This document shows, in pieces, positions 41,019 to 50,074 of a stretch of DNA of 64,000 nt. Source of the stretch: Bradyrhizobium sp. AZCC 1719 (GTDB taxonomy: Bacteria > Pseudomonadota > Alphaproteobacteria > Rhizobiales > Xanthobacteraceae). Position 1 is the first letter of the stretch. Each line of letters opens with the position of its first letter. The notes beneath the pieces were generated by a model that was not told the origin of the DNA, made no database searches, and saw nothing but the letters and a program-made list of their open reading frames with translations. The position numbers and the translations under genes are program-made. The stretch lies in contig NZ_JAZHRU010000001.1 of NCBI RefSeq assembly GCF_036924525.1, positions 2,137,001 through 2,201,000 of the forward strand, written 5' to 3'.

Positions 41019-42760
41019 GTCGTCTCTGTCGCAGGCAGTGTAACCGTAAATGTCGATCCCTGCCCGGGTCCGGCGCTTTCCGCAGTCACATGGCCGCCAT
41101 GCATGTCGATAATACGTTTGACGATCGACAGACCAAGGCCGGTCGAGCTTTCGCCGGCGGTCGGCTTGGCCGAGAGCCGCTGGAAGCGGCCGAACAGCCG
41201 GCCGAGATCCTCCGGTGAAAGGCCGGCGCCCTGGTCGGCGATGCGGATCACCGTGTCGCTGCCTTCATGGCTCACAGTGACCGTGATCTTGCCGCCGATC
41301 GGCGAATATTTGATGGCGTTGCTGACGAGGTTGTCGATCGCCTCGCGGATCCGGTCGGCGTCGCACATGGTAACGATGTTCGGCGGAGCGGATACTGTGA
41401 CGGCCTGCTGCTTGTTCACGGCCGAGGGCAGGTTGGAATCAGCGACCTCAGTCACGAGCGCAGCGACATCGACCGGTTCGCGGCGGATCGTGATGTCGAA
41501 GGCATCCGCCATCGCATCCGAAATCAGGTGGTCGACCATCGAGGTCAGGCGCTTGGTGGCATCGCGGATGTGCTCGACCTGCGCGGTGACGTTCTCCTTC
41601 GGCGAGCCCGCGCCGATCAATTCGGTCAGCATCTCGGTGCGGCCGAGGATCACGCCGAGCGGGTTCTTCAAATCGTGCGCCACGGTGCCGAGAATTTCGT
41701 TCTTGAAGCCGTTGGCGCGCTGCAGCCGCAGCCATTGCGCCGAAAGGCGGCGGTTGGCCTGCATCAGCGCGCGGGTGCGCTGGGCGACGCGGTCCTCGAG
41801 CTGGGTGTTGGCCTCGTGCAGTTGGCGATAGAGGATGACGTTGTCGAACGCGATCGACAACCGGCTGGAGAAAATCTCGACCAGCGCGCGGTCGGTGTCG
41901 GAAAGCTGGCGCTCGGCCTGCAACAGCACCACCACTTCGCGGCCAGAGCCGGTGCGCAAATACAGCACGCTGCGGTGATCGGCGAATTCGTTCTTGCGGC
42001 GCTGGAAGGCGGCTTCCACCATTTGCCGCAAGTCCGGATCGAGCGCCTTCGAGCTCGTCGTGCCGATGAACCGGCTGTAACAGCCCGAGCCCGCCAGCAC
42101 CGAGAATTCGCTCCCCGGGGCACCGTCGTCGCGCAGCACCAGAATGCCGGCGCAGTCGACATTGAGCAACGAGGCGAGCTGCGTCAGCACGCCCTCCGCC
42201 AGCCGCTGCATCGATTTGAAATCGTAGAGCGTCGAGGCGGCGTCGATGATGATTTCGAGCCCGCGCCTTGTCTGCACCATGCGCTCGAGTTGCTGGTAGC
42301 TGCGCAGCGCCGCGGTCAGCGAGGTGAACAGCTTGTCGGCTGTCAGCTCGGTTTTGGCCTTGTAGTCGTTGATGTCGTACTGGACGATGACGCGTCGCTC
42401 GGGCGCCTGTCCGGGCTGGCCGGTGCGCAGGATGATGCGGACGGTTTCGTTCTTGATCTCGTTGCGGATGTATTCGACCAGCTCCAGGCCCGCGACGTCG
42501 GTCTCCATGATGACGTCGAGCAGCACGGCCGCCACGTCCGGATTGTCGCGCATCAAGATGCGGCCTTCGGCCGCGGAGTAGGCCGACAGGATCTCCAGCG
42601 TCGCGCCGTTGAGACTGTAGTCGCTGAGCGCGAAGCGGGTGCCCTCGTGCACGGCGGCATCGTCGTCGATGACGGCGATCTTCCACTTGCGCGCGGACGA
42701 GTCCTCCGGGGCTATGCCGGTATCGTCGATCAGGTGGAGGACATCGTCCTGTTCGGCCAT
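41015..42760 (-). CDS. Hybrid sensor: receiver-DUF3369-histidine kinase
   Basis: A 581-residue cytoplasmic kinase without membrane segments. Residues 25-150 are a receiver (IAVIDDDAAVHEG, AAVLLDVIMETDVAG, NDYKAKTEL). Residues about 165-310 are a DUF3369/GAF-like sensor (RRGLEIIIDAASTLYDFKSM). A coiled coil leads to HisKA with H362 in GTVAHDLKNPLG and an HATPase domain (DNLVSNAIKYSPIGG, STGLGLSIVKRIID). An N-terminal receiver means it can itself be a phosphorelay step, fed by the upstream kinase gene, which overlaps it by 31 bases. Confidence 0.9.
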   Translation of the reverse strand: MAEQDDVLHLIDDTGIAPEDSSARKWKIAVIDDDAAVHEGTRFALSDYSLNGATLEILSAYSAAEGRILMRDNPDVAAVLLDVIMETDVAGLELVEYIRNEIKNETVRIILRTGQPGQAPERRVIVQYDINDYKAKTELTADKLFTSLTAALRSYQQLERMVQTRRGLEIIIDAASTLYDFKSMQRLAEGVLTQLASLLNVDCAGILVLRDDGAPGSEFSVLAGSGCYSRFIGTTSSKALDPDLRQMVEAAFQRRKNEFADHRSVLYLRTGSGREVVVLLQAERQLSDTDRALVEIFSSRLSIAFDNVILYRQLHEANTQLEDRVAQRTRALMQANRRLSAQWLRLQRANGFKNEILGTVAHDLKNPLGVILGRTEMLTELIGAGSPKENVTAQVEHIRDATKRLTSMVDHLISDAMADAFDITIRREPVDVAALVTEVADSNLPSAVNKQQAVTVSAPPNIVTMCDADRIREAIDNLVSNAIKYSPIGGKITVTVSHEGSDTVIRIADQGAGLSPEDLGRLFGRFQRLSAKPTAGESSTGLGLSIVKRIIDMHGGHVTAESAGPGQGSTFTVTLPATETT

Positions 42761-44838
42761 TGCGAAGTTCCGTCGGCTGCTGTCTGGTCTGTACTCGTGG
42801 ATCCGCCTGTCGATCCGCCCTTGGCGACTTTTGGCATGATAATGCGGAAGGTGGTGCCTTGTCCCAGCCTTGACTCCAGCATCATCCGGCCGCCGAGCTG
42901 TTGAGTGACAAGATTATAGACGATATGCAAGCCCAGTCCGGTGCCGCCGTCGTTGCGGCGGGTCGTAAAGAACGGGTCGAATGCCTGCCGTTGCACGTCC
43001 GGCGTCATTCCGGCCCCGTTATCGGCAAAGATGATCTCGACATCATCGCTGCCGCGCGCCCGGGCCGAGATCGTGATCGCCCCGGACCGGCCATCGGCAA
43101 AGGCATGATTGGCGGCATTGAGGAAAAGATTGGTTAATATCTGGCCGTAGGAGCCGGGATAGCCGTCGATCACAAGCCCTTCCGGCACCTCGACCGACAG
43201 CGTGATCGCCGCTTTCTTCAATACCGGCTTCAAGCTCGCGACGATCTGGTCGGTGGCTTCGCTCAGGTTGAATTGCCGGCGCTCGGCGTGCGAGCGGTCG
43301 ACCGCCACCTGCTTGAACGACTGGATCAGCTCGGCGGCGCGATGCAGGTTCGCCACCAGTTGCCCTGCTGCGTCACGCGAGCTCTTGACGAACTCGTCGA
43401 GCTTGGAGCGGCGGAGCGGCTCGGTCCGCAACTCGGACTCGAAGGTTTCAGCCCGGCGCGCAAAGCTCGACGCCACCGTCAGGCTGATGCCGATCGGGTT
43501 GTTCACCTCATGGGCGACGCCGGCGACCAGCCCGCCGAGCGCCGCCAGCCGCTCGGCGTCGATCAGGTTCTGCTGCGCGGTGTTGAGCTCGAGCAGTGCG
43601 CTCTCGGCTCTTTCCTTCGAGGCGCGCAGCTCGTCCTCGGTCTCGCGCTTGGCGATGGCGTTCTCGCGGAAGACGTCCACCGCACGCGCCATGGCGCCGA
43701 CCTCGTCTCTCGCGGTGGTGCCCTGTACCCTGCGATCGTAATTGCCGGACGTAATCGCGTGCATCGCCGCCAGGATCTGCTGCAGCGGCAGGCGGATCGA
43801 GAGTGCGATCAGGACGCCGGCGGACAGGATGATGCCGAGGAACATCACGGCGATCGACAGCACCCGGCGCGAGATGCCCGACAGCGTCTTGTCGAAAGTC
43901 TCCTGCGCCTTTTGCTCGCGCCGGCGCATCTTGTCCGATAGCTCGTCGATAACAGCAATGGCCTCGGCCTGGCTGGCATCGATGGTATTGCGCAACAGTT
44001 CGGTCCGGACCGCGAGTTGCTCGGTCAGTTTGGCCATGCCCTCGCGCAGCGCCACCGTCCGCGCCTGCAGCCGCGTCAGCGCCATGCGCTGCAAATCATT
44101 ATCCGCCAGATCGGTCATCACCGGGATGGTCTTCTCGATCGTCTCGGTATTCCTGCGGGCGTCCTCGGCGGAGCCTGAGGCGGGCGACAGGTAATAGGCG
44201 TTGGCGGCAACCAGCATGGCCGTAAACGCCTCGCGCGACTTTCCGAGCGCGGGCCAGATCTGCGCGTCGCGATGTCCGGTGGCGCCCTCGATGATCGAAT
44301 ACAGCCCGGCCATCTCCCGGGCCGGCCCCAGCACCTGCTGCTCATAGGTCTTGGTGATGGTGGCCTGCACGGCGCGCAGCTCGCCGAAGCCGTTGAGGAA
44401 GCGGTCGGTGACCTGTTCGAGTCGCTCCACCGACCCTGATAGCATCGGGTCGTTCGAGGCACGCGTCGTGAGCGTGCCCAGTACGGCCTCTCGCAGCAGC
44501 AGGATCTCGGCGAACAGCTCGGGGCTCGGCTGGTTGATGTAGCGGTGGATCAGGTTCTGCAGCCGGCTGGTTTCGCTTTCGAGGTGCGCCAGGATCTTGT
44601 CTGATTCCCGTACCTGGCGGACGTCGTCCCATGCAGAGCCCAGCACGTTGGCGCCGTTCCAGATCAGGACGGCGAGCACCATGACGACGGCGGAGTTCAA
44701 TCCCGCGATCGACAGAATGCGCCATCGGATCGGCACCGCGCGGAGCCATTGGACGACGCGAAAGCGCCCGCGCGCGGCGAAGCTCGCCGGCCGTTGCGCT
44801 GCTGGTCGCTGCTGTTGCGGCGCGCCGGTCAAATCCAC
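42730..44838 (-). CDS. Membrane sensor histidine kinase with HAMP domain
   Basis: About 702 residues. A first membrane helix (about residues 42-62, ILSIAGLNSAVVMVLAVLIW) and a second (about 325-345, VLSIAVMFLGIILSAGVLIA) bracket a large helical periplasmic sensor. HAMP (RLPLQQILAAMHAITSGNYD) follows, then a coiled coil, a kinase H-box with H443 in AGVAHEVNNPIGISL and an HATPase domain (GYPGSYGQILTNLFLNAANHA, TGLGLHIVYNLV). I choose the GTG at 44838 with GATTGGA upstream; the start is uncertain. It is first of a three-gene phosphorelay operon. Confidence 0.85.
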   Translation of the reverse strand: MDLTGAPQQQRPAAQRPASFAARGRFRVVQWLRAVPIRWRILSIAGLNSAVVMVLAVLIWNGANVLGSAWDDVRQVRESDKILAHLESETSRLQNLIHRYINQPSPELFAEILLLREAVLGTLTTRASNDPMLSGSVERLEQVTDRFLNGFGELRAVQATITKTYEQQVLGPAREMAGLYSIIEGATGHRDAQIWPALGKSREAFTAMLVAANAYYLSPASGSAEDARRNTETIEKTIPVMTDLADNDLQRMALTRLQARTVALREGMAKLTEQLAVRTELLRNTIDASQAEAIAVIDELSDKMRRREQKAQETFDKTLSGISRRVLSIAVMFLGIILSAGVLIALSIRLPLQQILAAMHAITSGNYDRRVQGTTARDEVGAMARAVDVFRENAIAKRETEDELRASKERAESALLELNTAQQNLIDAERLAALGGLVAGVAHEVNNPIGISLTVASSFARRAETFESELRTEPLRRSKLDEFVKSSRDAAGQLVANLHRAAELIQSFKQVAVDRSHAERRQFNLSEATDQIVASLKPVLKKAAITLSVEVPEGLVIDGYPGSYGQILTNLFLNAANHAFADGRSGAITISARARGSDDVEIIFADNGAGMTPDVQRQAFDPFFTTRRNDGGTGLGLHIVYNLVTQQLGGRMMLESRLGQGTTFRIIMPKVAKGGSTGGSTSTDQTAADGTSQWPNRTMSST

Positions 44839-45110
44839 TCCAATCTGCGAAGGCGCCCGACCAATAACGGCGCCACCGTCCCGATCAATGCAACGTTGGT
44901 ACGGTGGAGATCGATCGCACCGGTCCAGGTCTGTCCAGGACGGTCCCGTTCCGCGCCGAACGGGTGGGAATGGAACATTTCGATCCGAGGCCTGTCGTTT
45001 CGGGGATCGGCGGCAGGGAATCCGCGCGCAAAAACGCCCGTTGAGACCGCCGTAAGCAACAGCGCGACAACAAGCACCAAGGTCCGCGAAAGGTTGGCGC
45101 GGCGATACAC
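44829..45110 (-). CDS. Small secreted hypothetical protein upstream of the kinase
   Basis: A 93-residue frame with a clear signal peptide (about residues 1-28: YRRANLSRTLVLVVALLLTA, then VSTGVFA). The mature part is basic and histidine-containing (PRIEMFHSHPFGAERDRPG). A GTG start has AAGGGGA 10 bases ahead. Its end overlaps the proposed kinase start by 10 bases, suggesting coupling. It could be a periplasmic accessory to the sensor; no family recognised. Confidence 0.5.
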   Translation of the reverse strand: MYRRANLSRTLVLVVALLLTAVSTGVFARGFPAADPRNDRPRIEMFHSHPFGAERDRPGQTWTGAIDLHRTNVALIGTVAPLLVGRLRRLEWI

Positions 45111-45366
45111 AGGCGACAAATCCCCTTAGAGATGGAGTCTGCGGCGGCGAGAAAAGGTTCAACGCAATTTTTAGCAGAATTTGCCGATGCTTGGCTATTG
45201 GTAGCGTGACGGGACGGGGGCTAGCCTGGGGTTATCCTGATGCGCCGGTCGCAATCTTTAATTGTGCATTGCAGTGATGTCGGCGGATTGAAACCGCGGT
45301 CGCAGGGATTTATGAGGGCGCGGCGAACGGGTACATCGCTCGCGCGGCAGAGCAGGGTGATCACCG

Positions 45367-46689
45367 GTGAAATCGGCCTTGAGGTTCTTGCAATTCGCAG
45401 CGCTCGCCACCATGGCGCTTGCGTCCCCCGCCCACGCGGCCACCGAGATCATGTGGTGGCACGCGATGTCGGGGGAACTGGGCAAGCAGCTCGAAAAGCT
45501 GGCGGCCGATTTCAATGCGTCGCAGTCCGACTACCGGATCGTGCCGACCTACAAGGGCAACTACACCGCGACGGTGACGGCGGCGATCTTCGCATTCCGA
45601 TCGCGAAGCCAGCCGGCCGTCGTTCAGGTCAACGAGATCGCCACCGCGACCATGATGGCGGCAAAGGGCGCGATCTATCCGGTGTTCGAATTGATGCGCG
45701 ACCAGTCGGAGCCATTCTCGCCGGAGGCGTATCTGCCGGCCGTCACCGGCTACTATTCCGATGTTGCCGGCAACATGCTCTCGTTCCCGTTCAATGTCTC
45801 GACCCCGATCCTCTACTACAACAAGGATCTGTTCCGCGCCGCGGGCCTCGACCCCGAGGTGGCGCCGAAAACCTGGGGCGAGGTCGGCGCCGCGGCGAAG
45901 CGCCTGCGTGCGGCCGGCTCGCCCTGCGGGCTCACCACATCCTGGCCGTCCTGGGTCCATGTCGAGAATTTTTCCGCCTTCCACAATCTGCCGCTGGCAA
46001 CCCGAGGCAACGGCTTTGGCGGTCTCGATGCAGAGCTGACCCTCAACAATCCGGACGTGGTTCGGCACATCGCGCAACTCGCGGAATGGCAGACGACGAA
46101 AGTTTTCGACTATAGCGGCCGCGGGGAATTGGCCGAGCCGCGCTTTCAAAAGGGCGAATGCGCCATCTTCATCGGCTCGTCCGGGACACGCGCCGACATC
46201 AAGGCCAATTCCAAATTCGAGGTCGGCTACGGCATGATCCCGTACCGGCCCGACATCGCCGGCGACCCGCAAAACTCGATCATCGGCGGTGCCACGCTAT
46301 GGGTGCTGCGCGACCGGCCGCGCGCCGAATACGCCGGCGTTGCGCGGTTCTTCGCCTATCTCTCCAAGCCCGAGATCCAGGCTGCCTGGCACCAGAACAC
46401 CGGCTATCTGCCGATCACCCGCGCCGCCTTCGACCTCACCCGCACGCAGGGGTTCTACGATCGCAATCCGGGTGCTGCGATCGGAATCGAGCAGATGACT
46501 TTGAAGCCGCCGACCGAGAATTCGAAGGGAATCCGGCTTGGGTCCTTTGTGCTGATCCGCGACGCCATCGAGGACGAGCTGGAGCAGGTCTTCAGCGGCA
46601 AGCGCACTGCGCAGGCGGCGCTCGACGCAGCCGTCGAGCGCGGCAACCGCCTTCTTCGCCAGTTCGAGCGGGCCAACCCGGATCGGTAA
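45367..46689 (+). CDS. ugpB: Orphan sugar/glycerol-3-phosphate ABC binding protein (UgpB-like)
   Basis: A 440-residue periplasmic binding protein with a signal peptide (1-24). UgpB landmarks are IMWWHAMSGELGKQLEKLAADFN, YKGNYTATVTAAIFAFRSRS and NVSTPILYYNKDLFRAAGLDP. A GTG start with AGGGTGA upstream is used. The usual ugpAEC permease and ATPase genes do not follow; the next gene is a phosphotransferase beyond a repeat. It may serve a Ugp system elsewhere. Family assignment is firm, ligand less so. Confidence 0.85.
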   Translation: MKSALRFLQFAALATMALASPAHAATEIMWWHAMSGELGKQLEKLAADFNASQSDYRIVPTYKGNYTATVTAAIFAFRSRSQPAVVQVNEIATATMMAAKGAIYPVFELMRDQSEPFSPEAYLPAVTGYYSDVAGNMLSFPFNVSTPILYYNKDLFRAAGLDPEVAPKTWGEVGAAAKRLRAAGSPCGLTTSWPSWVHVENFSAFHNLPLATRGNGFGGLDAELTLNNPDVVRHIAQLAEWQTTKVFDYSGRGELAEPRFQKGECAIFIGSSGTRADIKANSKFEVGYGMIPYRPDIAGDPQNSIIGGATLWVLRDRPRAEYAGVARFFAYLSKPEIQAAWHQNTGYLPITRAAFDLTRTQGFYDRNPGAAIGIEQMTLKPPTENSKGIRLGSFVLIRDAIEDELEQVFSGKRTAQAALDAAVERGNRLLRQFERANPDR

Positions 46690-46698
46690 TTTCACCAC

Positions 46699-46777
46699 CG
46701 TCATTGCGAGCGAAGCGAAGCAATCCATCTATCCCCGCGCTGAGATATGGATTGCTTCGCTTCGCTCGCAATGACGG
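46699..46777. repeat. Interspersed palindromic repeat, CGTCATTGCGAG family (copy 2)
   Basis: CGTCATTGCGAGCGAAGCG...CAATCCAT pairs with ATGGATTG...CGCTTCGCTCGCAATGACG. It lies between ugpB and the phosphotransferase gene. Confidence 0.9.
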
Positions 46778-46783
46778 CAAACA

Positions 46784-47752
46784 ATGCTCAGTGCCCGTAT
46801 GATCGCATCACTACCGACACTCACAGACTACGAATCGTTCCGCGCCTGGCGCGCCGATCCGGCGCAATGGCTGCCGATCGCGCGCGATATCGCCCGCGGC
46901 CATGGCTTGGCGTGCGCGGCGCCGCATGTCTTTTCCACCGGCACCAATCTCGTCATTGCCCTCGATGAAAAACTTATCCTCAAAATCTTCCCGCCATTTC
47001 TTCGCGCCCAATTCGTCTCGGAGCGTGGCACGCTCGCGCAGCTTCGTGACCGGCTTCGTCTCGCGATCCCCGAAATCGTCGTCGAAGGTGAGCGTGACGG
47101 ATGGCCGTATCTCGTCATCACGCGGCTGTCGGGTGTGTTGGGCGCGGACGCCTGGCCGTCCTTGCCAGAACAGGACAAGGAGCGCGTGCTTGCCGAGATT
47201 GGCGAGACCATCGCCGAGGTGCAGCGCGTCCCCATTGGACCGCTCGGGCAGATCGAGCCGGGCTGGGACGTCTTCATGCGCGGACAGATCGAAGGGTGCC
47301 GCGCCCGGCACGCTCGCCTCGGATTGCCGCAGAAATTTCTCGACGGCCTGGACGATTTGCTGCGCGATGCGGCCCCGCTGGTCACGCTGGAGGGGCCCGC
47401 GGTGATCCTGACCGGCGAATACATCCCGGAGAACTTCCTGCTGAGCCGCAGCGGTCCGGGTTGGCGGCTCGCGGGACTGATCGATTTCGGCGACGTGATG
47501 ACGGGCAGGCGCGAGTATGACCTGCTTGGCCCCAGCGCCTTCATGACCGCAGGCATGCCGCGGCGGGTGCGAAGCCTGTTCGAGGGTTTTGGATATTCAG
47601 CCGCGGATATCACCCCCGAGTTGAAGCGGCGGCTGCTGGCGCTGATGCTGCTGCATCGGGCCAGCGATCCGGTCAGGCACATTTGTATTGAGGGTTGGCA
47701 GGAGAAGGTCGCTAACCTCGGTGAATTGCAGGATTTGCTCTGGCCAATCTGA
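46784..47752 (+). CDS. Aminoglycoside phosphotransferase-family kinase with altered catalytic loop
   Basis: A 322-residue kinase-fold protein. The N-lobe has STGTNLVIALDEKLILKIF with the ATP lysine. The catalytic loop, normally H-G-D, reads T210-G211-E212 in ILTGEYIPENFLL. The metal-binding aspartate is kept in LIDFGDVMTG, and YDLLGPSAF follows. The hygromycin-kinase-like branch often shows this loop variation, so it may still be active on an unknown small molecule; resistance is not implied. The start overlaps the end of a repeat, with MIASLP five codons later as alternative. Confidence 0.75.
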   Translation: MLSARMIASLPTLTDYESFRAWRADPAQWLPIARDIARGHGLACAAPHVFSTGTNLVIALDEKLILKIFPPFLRAQFVSERGTLAQLRDRLRLAIPEIVVEGERDGWPYLVITRLSGVLGADAWPSLPEQDKERVLAEIGETIAEVQRVPIGPLGQIEPGWDVFMRGQIEGCRARHARLGLPQKFLDGLDDLLRDAAPLVTLEGPAVILTGEYIPENFLLSRSGPGWRLAGLIDFGDVMTGRREYDLLGPSAFMTAGMPRRVRSLFEGFGYSAADITPELKRRLLALMLLHRASDPVRHICIEGWQEKVANLGELQDLLWPI

Positions 47753-47785
47753 GTGCCGCCCAGCAACGGAGCGCTCAGAAATATC

Positions 47786-47824
47786 TGCATATTTTATGAG
47801 CAAATATGCATCTTTGTATGCAAT
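47786..47824. promoter_or_regulatory. Inverted repeats upstream of the ureide ABC transporter operon
   Basis: TGCATATTT-N7-AAATATGCA (47786-47810) is a perfect 9-base-arm inverted repeat. Next to it is TTTGTATGCAAT (47813-47824), which resembles the ATTGTGTACAAT site in front of the convergent atzF gene. The region is A/T-rich against its surroundings and lies about 160 bases before the binding-protein gene. Likely binding site for the GntR regulator of the cluster; inference. Confidence 0.5.
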
Positions 47825-47981
47825 CCGTCAGCGCGCCGCGTTCCCCGATGCCGTTCGCTTCGGGTTCATTCTCCAGCAACATCAATGGATTGGCGTGAAA
47901 GCAAGCTTTCCTTAAGGGTTGGCACGAACCTTGCGATTCCAGTTCCAAAGCCGTTTTCCCTCGGGCGTTGGAGCATCACCC

Positions 47982-49604
47982 ATGAAGCGTCGCGATTTCC
48001 TCAAATCCGTGTCGGGGCTGGCGGCCGCCGGCGCGCTCACCCCGGCGCCGGCGATCTGGTCCTCCGCCAAGGCGCAAGCGCGGTCGGAAACCTTGCTGAT
48101 CGTCTCGGAAAGCGGCCCCAACAATCTCGACATTCACGGCGTCGGCACCAACGTGCCCGGCTATGAGGTGTCGTGGAATTGCTACGACCGCCTGATCAGC
48201 CACGAGATGAAGAGCGGTCCGGGCGGCGTGCCGTATTACGACCGCGACAAGTTCAAGCCCGAGCTCGCCGAGGACATGAAGGTCGGCGACATGTCGGTGA
48301 CCTTCAAATTGAAGAAGAACGCGAAATTCCACGACGGCGCGCCGGTCACGGCGAAGGACGTCAAATGGTCGCTGGATCGCGCCGTCAGCGTCGGCGGCTT
48401 TCCGACCTTTCAGATGGGCGCGGGCTCGCTGACCAAGACCGAGCAGTTCGTCGTCGTCGACGACAACACGGTGCGGATCGATTTCGCCAAGAAGGACCGC
48501 CTCACCATCCCCGATCTCGCTGTTATCGTGCCGTGCGTCGTCAATTCGGAGCTGGTGAAGAAGAACGCCACCGAGAAGGATCCGTGGGGCCTCGAATACA
48601 CCAAGCAGCAGACCGCGGGCTCCGGCGCCTACAAGGTGGTGAAGTGGACGGCCGGCACCGAAGTCATCATGGAGCGCAACGACGCGTGGGCCGGCGGTCC
48701 CCTGCCGAAGGTCAAGCGCGTGATCTGGCGCATGGTGCCGCAGGCCGGCAACCGCCGCGCGCTGCTGGAACGCGGCGACGCCGACATCTCCTATGATCTG
48801 CCGAACAAGGATTTCGTCGAGCTGAAGGACAGCGGCAAGCTCAACATCGTCTCGGTGCCGTATTCCAACGGCGTCCAGTATATCGGCATGAACGTGAAGA
48901 TCGCGCCGTTCGACAACGTCAAGGTCCGCGAGGCCGTCGCCTGCGCGATTCCCTATCAGAAGATCATGGATGCGGTGCTGTTCGGCCTGGCCAAGCCGAT
49001 GTTCGGCGCCGCAGCCGACAAGGCGACCGAGGTAGCCTGGCCGCAGCCGACCAAATACGTCACCGATATCGCAAAAGCCAAGGCCTTGCTGGCGGAAGCC
49101 GGCTATCCCAACGGCTTCGAGACCACGCTGTCCTTCGACTTGGGCTTTGCCGGCGTCAACGAGCCGCTCTGCATTCTGGTGCAGGAGAGCCTGGCGCAAA
49201 TCGGCATCAAGACCACGATCAACAAGATCCCCGGCGCCAACTGGCGCACCGAACTGAACAAGAAGGTGCTGCCGCTCTACACCAACGTGTTCTCCGGCTG
49301 GCTCGACTATCCCGAATATTTCTTCATCTGGTGCTACGACGGCAAGAACTCGATCTTCAACACCATGAGCTACCAGTCGAAGCCGATGGACGAATTCATC
49401 CACGGCGCCGTCGACGCCGCCGCGATCGGCAACACCGCGAAGTACGATGCCGACGTCAAAGGCTTCGTCGATCTCGCCTTCAAGGACATCCCGCGCATCC
49501 CGCTGTATCAGCCCTACGTCAACGTCGCGATGCAGAAGAACGTGTCCGGCTATCAATACTGGTTCCACCGCAGGCTGGATTACCGCGCGCTGGTGAAGGC
49601 GTGA
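47982..49604 (+). CDS. Peptide/nickel-type ABC substrate-binding protein
   Basis: A 540-residue periplasmic class C binding protein. It begins MKRRDFLKSVSGLAAAGAL, a twin-arginine signal, cut near AKA. LKKNAKFHDGAPVTAKDVKWSLDRAV is the SBP_bac_5 landmark, and KAKALLAEAGYPNGFETTL is a later one. GGAG lies 8 bases before the ATG. It heads a transporter-amidase operon, so its ligand is more likely a ureide-type compound than a peptide. About 470 bases of repeats separate it from the permease genes. Confidence 0.9.
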   Translation: MKRRDFLKSVSGLAAAGALTPAPAIWSSAKAQARSETLLIVSESGPNNLDIHGVGTNVPGYEVSWNCYDRLISHEMKSGPGGVPYYDRDKFKPELAEDMKVGDMSVTFKLKKNAKFHDGAPVTAKDVKWSLDRAVSVGGFPTFQMGAGSLTKTEQFVVVDDNTVRIDFAKKDRLTIPDLAVIVPCVVNSELVKKNATEKDPWGLEYTKQQTAGSGAYKVVKWTAGTEVIMERNDAWAGGPLPKVKRVIWRMVPQAGNRRALLERGDADISYDLPNKDFVELKDSGKLNIVSVPYSNGVQYIGMNVKIAPFDNVKVREAVACAIPYQKIMDAVLFGLAKPMFGAAADKATEVAWPQPTKYVTDIAKAKALLAEAGYPNGFETTLSFDLGFAGVNEPLCILVQESLAQIGIKTTINKIPGANWRTELNKKVLPLYTNVFSGWLDYPEYFFIWCYDGKNSIFNTMSYQSKPMDEFIHGAVDAAAIGNTAKYDADVKGFVDLAFKDIPRIPLYQPYVNVAMQKNVSGYQYWFHRRLDYRALVKA

Positions 49605-49639
49605 TGCGCCATGATGCGTGCGGGCGAAATATTGGCTTG

Positions 49640-50030
49640 CTCCGCTCTCTCCCCGTTCAGTGAGGGACGCATTGCTCTCTCATTCCCTCCCCCCTTGCGG
49701 GGTCCGAGGCGAGCGAAGCTCGCTCTCGAGGGCAGGGAGAGGGGTAAGCCACACGCACCGCCGTTGCCGCCACCCCTCTCCCCAGCCCTCCCCCGCAAGG
49801 GGGGAGGGGGCGCAGCGGAGTCCGCTCTCAAATGGGTGCATCAAACTGCCTTCGCTTTTCTTCGGCTTGGTGAGGACGTCGCCGTTCTCTCCCCATCGAG
49901 TGAGGGACGCGCAACTCTCTCACTCCCTCCCCCCTTGCGGGGGAGGGGCGGGGAGAGGGGTAAGCCACACGCACCGCCGTTGCCGCCACCCCTCTCCCCA
50001 GCCCTCCCCCGCAAGGGGGGAGGGAGCCGA
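49640..50030. repeat. Two tandem copies of a CTCCCCCGCAAGGGGGAG repeat inside the ABC operon
   Basis: An exact 74-base direct repeat occurs at 49735-49808 and 49951-50024. Each contains GGGAGAGGGG / CCCCTCTCCC and CCCTCCCCCGCAAGGGGGG hairpins, and each is preceded by a diverged CCCTCCCCCCTTGCGG arm. They fill most of the 470-base gap between the binding-protein and first permease genes. No gene is seen there. Related elements lie at 52024-52135 and 61363-61490. Confidence 0.85.
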
Positions 50031-50074
50031 GTTGTGGATGCGGCGGCACTTTCTCTCATTATTGGGAGAGCAGC

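Noticed and set aside
41267..42904. 545-residue plus-strand frame opposite the hybrid kinase
   Set aside because: Shadow frame rich in R, H, G, D with no domain; the minus frame has full kinase motifs.
46784..47752. Antibiotic resistance gene
   Set aside because: The phosphotransferase fold alone does not show drug specificity, and the catalytic loop is altered; it is more likely a metabolic kinase.
47976..49568. 530-residue minus-strand frame opposite the peptide-type binding protein
   Set aside because: Antisense shadow produced by codon bias; no signal, no motif.
49640..50030. Possible CRISPR array or coding region in the repeat block
   Set aside because: Only two direct copies with long inverted arms and no regular short spacers; the frames across it are low-complexity proline/arginine.
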